A stretch of 64,000 nt of DNA from Edaphochlamys debaryana (taxonomy: Eukaryota; Chlorophyta; Chlorophyceae; Chlamydomonadales): positions 744,001-808,000 of the forward strand of contig JAEHOE010000025.1 of assembly GCA_016858145.1 (NCBI GenBank). Reading direction: 5' to 3'. The notes below the pieces were generated by a model. That model saw only the letters and a program-made list of their open reading frames with translations. It made no database searches and was not told where the DNA came from. How positions within the stretch are numbered: position 1 is the stretch's first letter; every line of letters starts with the position of its first letter. The position numbers and the translations under genes were made by a program. This document shows, one piece after another, positions 58,901 through 64,000 of the stretch.

Positions 58901-61900
58901 GCGGTCCGACACCGCCGCCAGCGGCAGCAGTACAACCACCAGGTACGGGCAAGGGATGTGACCTTGGGGCGTGGAGGTGGGAGCGCGCATGTTGGGGGGC
59001 GGGAAGCTTAAGACCGGGCTTCCTCCTGTGCGGGGACGCAGGAACCGTGCAACGTCTGCGCGGCCAAGGGGCTATCTCGATGGGGCCGCCCCATGGACCA
59101 TCAGTCCTCAGCACCCGTAGTGCCCGTATGCATGCTCCATGCGTGCGCGCTCCGTGTACGTCTGGACGTAGTTTCTGATGTTGGTGTTTGCTGTGCTGTA
59201 CGCCATCCCCCTCAGCAGCAGCAGCCCCGGCGCCGAGGGCGGCCCCCGCGGCGCCCCGCTGCTCCCCGGCGGCCCCGTCAGCGGCTACAGCGCGGCGCTG
59301 GGGCGGGACGCGGCGGCGGCGGCGGCGGGGCTGCGGGCGGCGGCGGCGGCTGCAGGGGCGGAGCCGGGGGACTACCGGGCCAACGCCATGCAGGTGGGGG
59401 TGGGAAGGGGGAAATGGGGAGGGGGGGCGACGGGCAACGGGCAGGAAGCGAAGCCGCTGCTTTGACAGTTCGCTGCTTGACTCTATTTAGAGGCCGCGGT
59501 GGGCTGGTTTTGTGTGTCCACGAGCTGCGGCCTGGCCGACTGGCGCTGACTCCTCACCTGCCGTACTGGGGCTTGCAGTTGTACGGCGGCATCGCGTCGT
59601 ACGGCGAGAGCGGGCGGCTGGGCGGCCCCGGCGGCGGCGCGGCTCTGTCCGCTGAGCTGGCCTCTCTGCATCAGCAGCTCAAGTACCCCTTCGCCACCAA
59701 CATACACGTCACGGCCTCCGAGGGTGGGTGGCTCCACAGCTGCGGCGTTGCGTGCAACATACCCACCGGCTCCCAAACGCTCCGTACGCTGGGGCAGCAA
59801 CGCCACGCCCCGCTTTCTCTCCGAATCGGCCAGGGCTGCTATAGATGCACAGTCACCGTCCGTCCCACGACCACCCTCCGCCACCACCCCCCCCTCCTCA
59901 GCTCACAGTCCCCCACCCACGCCCTCCCCCCCCAGCCTCCGAGCTCAACGCCATCCTGCACGCGGGCTGGTGGCTGGACAATGAGCCGCCAGCCAAGGCA
60001 GCGCTGCTGGGGCTGGGCCCGCTGGGCCTGCGCCTGGGCCTGGGCCTGCCGGCGCCCGGGTGTGGCCGGGCCCCACGCTTCGCCACGCTGCCGGCGGGTG
60101 CGTGGGGCGGTGCGTGGTTCGGGGCCGCTTGGCCTATAGGATATCTCCTCATCCCCCGTTTCCTTTGCCACCCCCCTTTCCCCTTTGGCAATCCACCCTC
60201 GTCTGCCCCCGCTCCTACTCGTCACCACTCCTCCCCCCATCCTCCCCCCATCCTTCCACCTTCCATCCCTCCACCCCCCATCCCTCCACCCCCCATCCTT
60301 CCACCCCCCATCCCCCAGAGGCCCTCATGTCGGCAGTGGCGGCGCTCTCCCGCCCCGACACCCGCGAGCTGCGCGAGGCGCTGGCGGCTCGGCACGCCAC
60401 CGGCCTGGGCGCGGGGCCGGAGGGGGGCGAGGAGGGGGACGAGACGGACGGCTCGCGGCGGCTGACGGGGCAGCTGGGCAGCGGGCTGGCGAGCACGGGG
60501 GTGGGCGGGGGCATGGGCTTGGGGGGCGGGGGCGGCGCGGCGCTGGCGGCGGATGACGACGACGTGCGCTGGCGCATCCTCCTGTGAGCCTGGGGCGGAG
60601 GAGGCCGTGGGATTGGGGGCCGGAGGCCGGGGTGTTACTTGGGCGCAACGCTGGTGCTGAATGACGCACCAATGAAGGCCTCACTTGCAGTGCGTATGGT
60701 GACCGTCTCTGCTCCTCGCTTGAGCGCCAAGTGACCCGCCTCACCCCCGCTCCCTCGCCGCCTTCCCCGACCCACAGGCGCAAGGCCAAGAGCTGGACCG
60801 GCCGAGTGGCAGAGACCTGGGAGCTGCTGCCGGACTACCCCGCCCTGGCCTCGCCGGGCGCCGGGGGGGCCGAGGGCGGGGAGCACCCGTTCGCCGGGGC
60901 AGCCGGGCTGCTGCCGCCCGGCTACCCCCCGCCGCCCGGTGCTGACGGCGGCGGCGGCGGCATGCTCCTCCCGCCCATGCTCTCCCGCTTCCTCATGCGC
61001 CGCCGCACCCTCAACGCCCCAATGGCCCAGCCCGGCGGCGCAGCGGCACCGCCAGGCCGGCCGCTGCCGCCGCCGCTGGCCGGCGGCTACGGCGGGCTCA
61101 GCCCCGCCGGCTCCGGCACCCACGGCGCCGCCGCGGCGGGGGCCTACGCCGCCGCCGCCGCGGCGGCGGCGGGGGGCCCGTCCGGCGGCGGCGCTGTCCC
61201 GGCAGCGGCGCTGCCTCTGTCGCTCAGCCTGGCCCCCACGTCGCTGCTGATGGCGGTGGGCGCTGTGCCGCCCATAGAGCTGGACGTGGACTTCGAGGCC
61301 GAGGTGGAGCCCTTCCTGGGGCGGCTCATCGGAGTGGGCGGCTTCGGGCGGGTGAGGTCTGAGGTGGCACTGGGCGTTTAGTTGTGGCTGAGGCGCGGCG
61401 TGCTGTGCTGTGTGCTGCGTGCGGTTGCGGCCGTACGCTCGGACAGCGCTTGGAGCGGTGCTAGCGCGCGGGACCCCGACAAACCCCCCAACCCCCAACC
61501 CCGCCCCACCGCACCCTCCGCACCCCAGGTCTACGAGGGCGTGTTCCGTGGCCGCCGTGTGGCCGTCAAGACGGTGACCATTGACTCCGAGGCGCAGCGC
61601 CAGGCGCTGGCCAAGGAGGCGCAGCTGTGCGCGAGGTTCAGGTGGGGGAGGGGAGGGGAGGGGGGGCTGGAAGGGAGGGCGTGTCTGCGGGGGGGTGAAA
61701 GAAGCAATACGGTGCTCTGCCGTATACCCTTGTGCAGTTTGGTTCAATGTGCACTGTACTCGTACCTGTCCGCGTTCTTACTCTCGTGCCCCACCTCCCC
61801 TCCCCACCCCTCTTCTTCTCCAGGAACTGTGACCGAGTGGTGCAGCTGCTGGCGGCTTCCCTGGGCAAAGTGGATCCCACCACCCCCGCCGGCAGCGGCC

Positions 61901-64000
61901 GCCGCCCCGGCGCCGCCGGCAGCGGCGGCGGCAGCAGCGCCGCAGCCGGCGGCGGCGAGTTCATGGGCGGCGGCGGGGGCGGCGGCAGGGGCAGCAGCGG
62001 CGGCGCCTCGCCCCGCCTCGCGCTCCACGTGGCGGGATCCGCGCCGCCCGGCGAGATCCAGATCCACATCCCGGGATCCTCTGGGTCCGGCCCGCATCCT
62101 CATCCCGCTGGATCCGCGCCCGTGGAACTGGCGGCGCGCCGCACCAGCGCCGCCACCTCCGCCACCAGCCCCCCCACCTCCAGCTCCGGACACACCGCTA
62201 TCGAGACCTCAGGGATGGACACCGCAGAGACCTTTGCCGCCTCCACGGCCCTCAACCCCGCCGCCGTGGGGGGCCTGCGGCCCGCATCCGGTGTGGGCCC
62301 GCCCCCAGGCCAGGCGGGCGCACCCGCCAACCCGGTCCACACGGGTGGCTCGGTGGCGGTCCGTGGGGGGCCGGGGTTGGCGGCCTCTGGGGGGCATCAG
62401 CGGCCGTCGGGGGGGGAGGCGGGGCCGGGGGCGGTGGGAGAGGTGCGGGAGGGGGCGGGGCCGGGGGGTAGGGAGGCGGGGGCGGAGCGGCAGCCGCTGG
62501 CACGTCCGTCCACCCGGCGGCGGCCGCACCACCGGCAGAACCAGGTGGGGGGGCGGGGCGGCGGGGCGGGCCTGTGGGGCAGCGGTCCCTGGGGGGTGCA
62601 GGTCGCGTGAAACGCAGAGGCTGCGTGCGGTTGAGCGGCCTCCGTAACCCCGGACGATGCGGCCATTCCTATGTTCACGGAAACCTCCTTCTGTGCCTCG
62701 ACTCTCTAGGGTCTCCCATCCCCGCCGATATCACAGCCCTCGCACACCTCCCCTTCACACACACCTCCTTCCCCTACCCCCCCTCCTCCCCCCCACCCCC
62801 CAGCAGCAGGCCGCGCTGATCATGGAGCTGTGCGAGGCCGGCAACCTGGGCTCCCGCATCCACCACCCGCACAAGCGCCGCCTCGAGTACATGGAGGTGC
62901 TGCAGGTGCGTGAGTGTGGGGGGGGAGGGTATGCGGGCGGTGGAGCATGTTGAAGCTGACATTGGGACTGGGTGCTGGGTACAGGGGTGCTGGGTGCTGG
63001 GGTGCTGCAGGCCACACCTGCCACCTGCCACCTCACTTGGGTCTTGACCCCTCCCCTCCCGCCCGCCCCACCCGCCCCGCCCGCCCCGCCTTCCTCCCCC
63101 CCCAGCTGTCCCGGGACGTGGCCGAGGGGCTGGCGCACATCCACCGATACGGGGTGCTACACAGGGGTGAGCGGGGGGGGGGGAAAGCGGGCTGGGGCCC
63201 GGGGGGAAGATACCGGTAGTAGTTGGGGTCGCTGAGAGCGGGCGGGGGAATAGGTGTGCGGGCACAGAAGCTGCTGCTCTGCGCCCATCCGGCGTCATCT
63301 CCCAGTCACAACCACTGCCGTCGTCCGGCTTACCGCCCCCGCGCCCACCCCGCCCCCAGACCTCAAGCCGGGCAATGTGCTGCTGGACTCCTCGGGTCGG
63401 GCCAAGATCGCGGACTTCGGAATCAGCCGACTGAGGGTAAGTGCGGCACTGGATAGGGGGGGTACGCTGGATACCGGCGGCTGTGGTGGGTTGCAGGGCC
63501 GCTCCTTGGGCAGCTCGGACGGGTGCCTCGCCTTTCTGCATGCACGCGCCCACCTGCCGTCACGGCCCCCTTCACATCTCCACCCCCTCCCACCCCACCT
63601 GCAGGACCCCTACCGCTCCTTCGTCAGCGTCACGCAACAGGGCGGCACGGTGAGGGCGGGGGGGCAGGAGAGCGCTATGGTTGGTCGCCGGCGTGAGCTG
63701 GCCGCCCTTGCCACGCACGGCGGCCCTGCTCCTCTGTGCCCATCCTCCTCCCCTGCCCTCCCCCCTTATGACCCCCCCCCCCAGCCCAACTACATGGCCC
63801 CCGAGCTCTTCAACGGCACCCGGGTGGACGAGAAGGCAGACCTGTACTCACTGGGTGCGTGCGTGCAGGGGGGGAGGGGGGCGGGGGAGGATTTGGGCGG
63901 CGGCGGGACGGGCCTTGCGTGCTCCTGACTAACACGAGGAGCCTCTGTTGTACCTCAGCTCTGCTATCTTCGTGCCACACGGCCAAAACGTCCTCTTCTG
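52978..64000 (+). CDS. Giant receptor-like protein kinase (C-terminus beyond window)
   Basis: At least 25 exons join in phase, from ATG 52978 to 63854 (first exon 52978-54087, then 54486-54614 onward), encoding ~1,980 residues before the edge. A membrane segment at residues ~37-63 (ALALAAGAAVVTAATAALLL core) acts as signal or anchor. About 900 residues of Gly/Ala-rich and Cys-containing ectodomain follow, which I cannot assign. A second membrane segment (VGVATAAAIALTIGAIMAY, near residue 1060) is followed by basic RRYAARR. After ~480 residues the kinase domain starts: GVGGFGRVYEG, VAVKTV, MELCEAGNL, HRDLKPGNVLLD (split by an intron after HR-G), DFGISR, YMAPELF and KADLYSL. All core catalytic motifs are present. 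The sequence looks TKL/RAF-like, so Ser/Thr specificity is inferred. The last exons are off-window; the splice after 63854 is uncertain. Confidence 0.83.
54615..54646 (+). repeat. (GGGGT)n repeat starting at a splice donor
   Basis: A pentanucleotide GGGGT repeat of about six units begins directly at the GTGGGG donor of the receptor-kinase exon 54486-54614. A related G-rich patch lies at 54111-54150 inside the preceding intron. Both are G-quadruplex candidates in the transcript. Confidence 0.85.
56935..56975 (+). repeat. In-frame 18-bp tandem repeat (SPTSAS)
   Basis: An 18-bp unit encoding Ser-Pro-Thr-Ser-Ala-Ser is tandemly repeated within the receptor-kinase ectodomain exon 56780-57140, near an N-glycosylation-like NATSNTT stretch. 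Copy number could vary without shifting the frame. Confidence 0.8.
60231..60317 (+). repeat. C-rich tandem repeat at an intron 3' end
   Basis: Units of about 15-16 bp (CCCCCATCCYTCCAC-like) repeat about five times immediately before the CAG acceptor of exon 60319-60583. It forms an expanded polypyrimidine tract. Confidence 0.8.

Overview
This window is nuclear DNA from a green alga, most likely a chlorophycean of the Chlamydomonas/volvocine type. The base composition is very GC-rich. Genes are split into many short exons by mostly GT-AG introns of roughly 70-400 bases, with C-rich 3' ends. Proteins carry long Ala/Gly/Pro/Ser low-complexity stretches, and TGTAA polyadenylation-like motifs occur downstream of several genes. 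The families present (plant-type RR-TZF zinc finger, GCK domain, glyoxylate-cycle malate synthase) fit the green lineage. The species cannot be fixed from sequence alone. I built the exon models by hand from reading frames, splice sites and phase continuity; no transcript evidence was available.

Layout, left to right: (1) a minus-strand secreted leucine-rich-repeat protein, cut by the left edge (<1-2272). (2) An intergenic stretch holding a ~765-bp segment present twice (3086-3853 and 6867-7630). The second copy is the promoter/5' region of the next gene. The first copy ends 15 codons after a duplicated start codon, in a polypurine minisatellite. (3) A plus-strand RR-TZF CCCH zinc-finger protein (7597-11344). 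(4) A two-exon unrecognised low-complexity protein (13811-14896). (5) A huge minus-strand gene (16141-32547) encoding four pyruvate-kinase modules in one polypeptide of roughly 2,200-2,400 residues, with module 2 stripped of its catalytic residues. (6) A divergent plus-strand GCK-domain protein (33160-34331). (7) Malate synthase (35788-40243). (8) A bZIP transcription factor (42311-44850). (9) An unrecognised single-pass membrane/coiled-coil protein with an acidic tail (48540-51152). (10) A giant receptor-like protein kinase running off the right edge (52978->64000).

Functionally, two genes belong to central carbon metabolism: pyruvate kinase (PEP to pyruvate) and malate synthase (glyoxylate + acetyl-CoA to malate). 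Two are gene-expression regulators (TZF RNA-binding protein, bZIP) and two are candidate surface/signalling proteins (LRR, receptor-like kinase). No operon-like logic is expected. The only close promoter sharing is the 612-bp divergent gap between the pyruvate kinase and GCK genes.

The strongest candidate for something undescribed is the four-module pyruvate kinase: its internal pseudoenzyme module, a candidate N-myristoylation start, homologous introns between modules 3 and 4, and a tandemly amplified 5' splice site. Also notable are a probable recent intron gain flanked by a perfect 9-bp direct repeat in the 48.5-51 kb gene, and the ~2,000-residue receptor kinase with a ~900-residue ectodomain I cannot assign.
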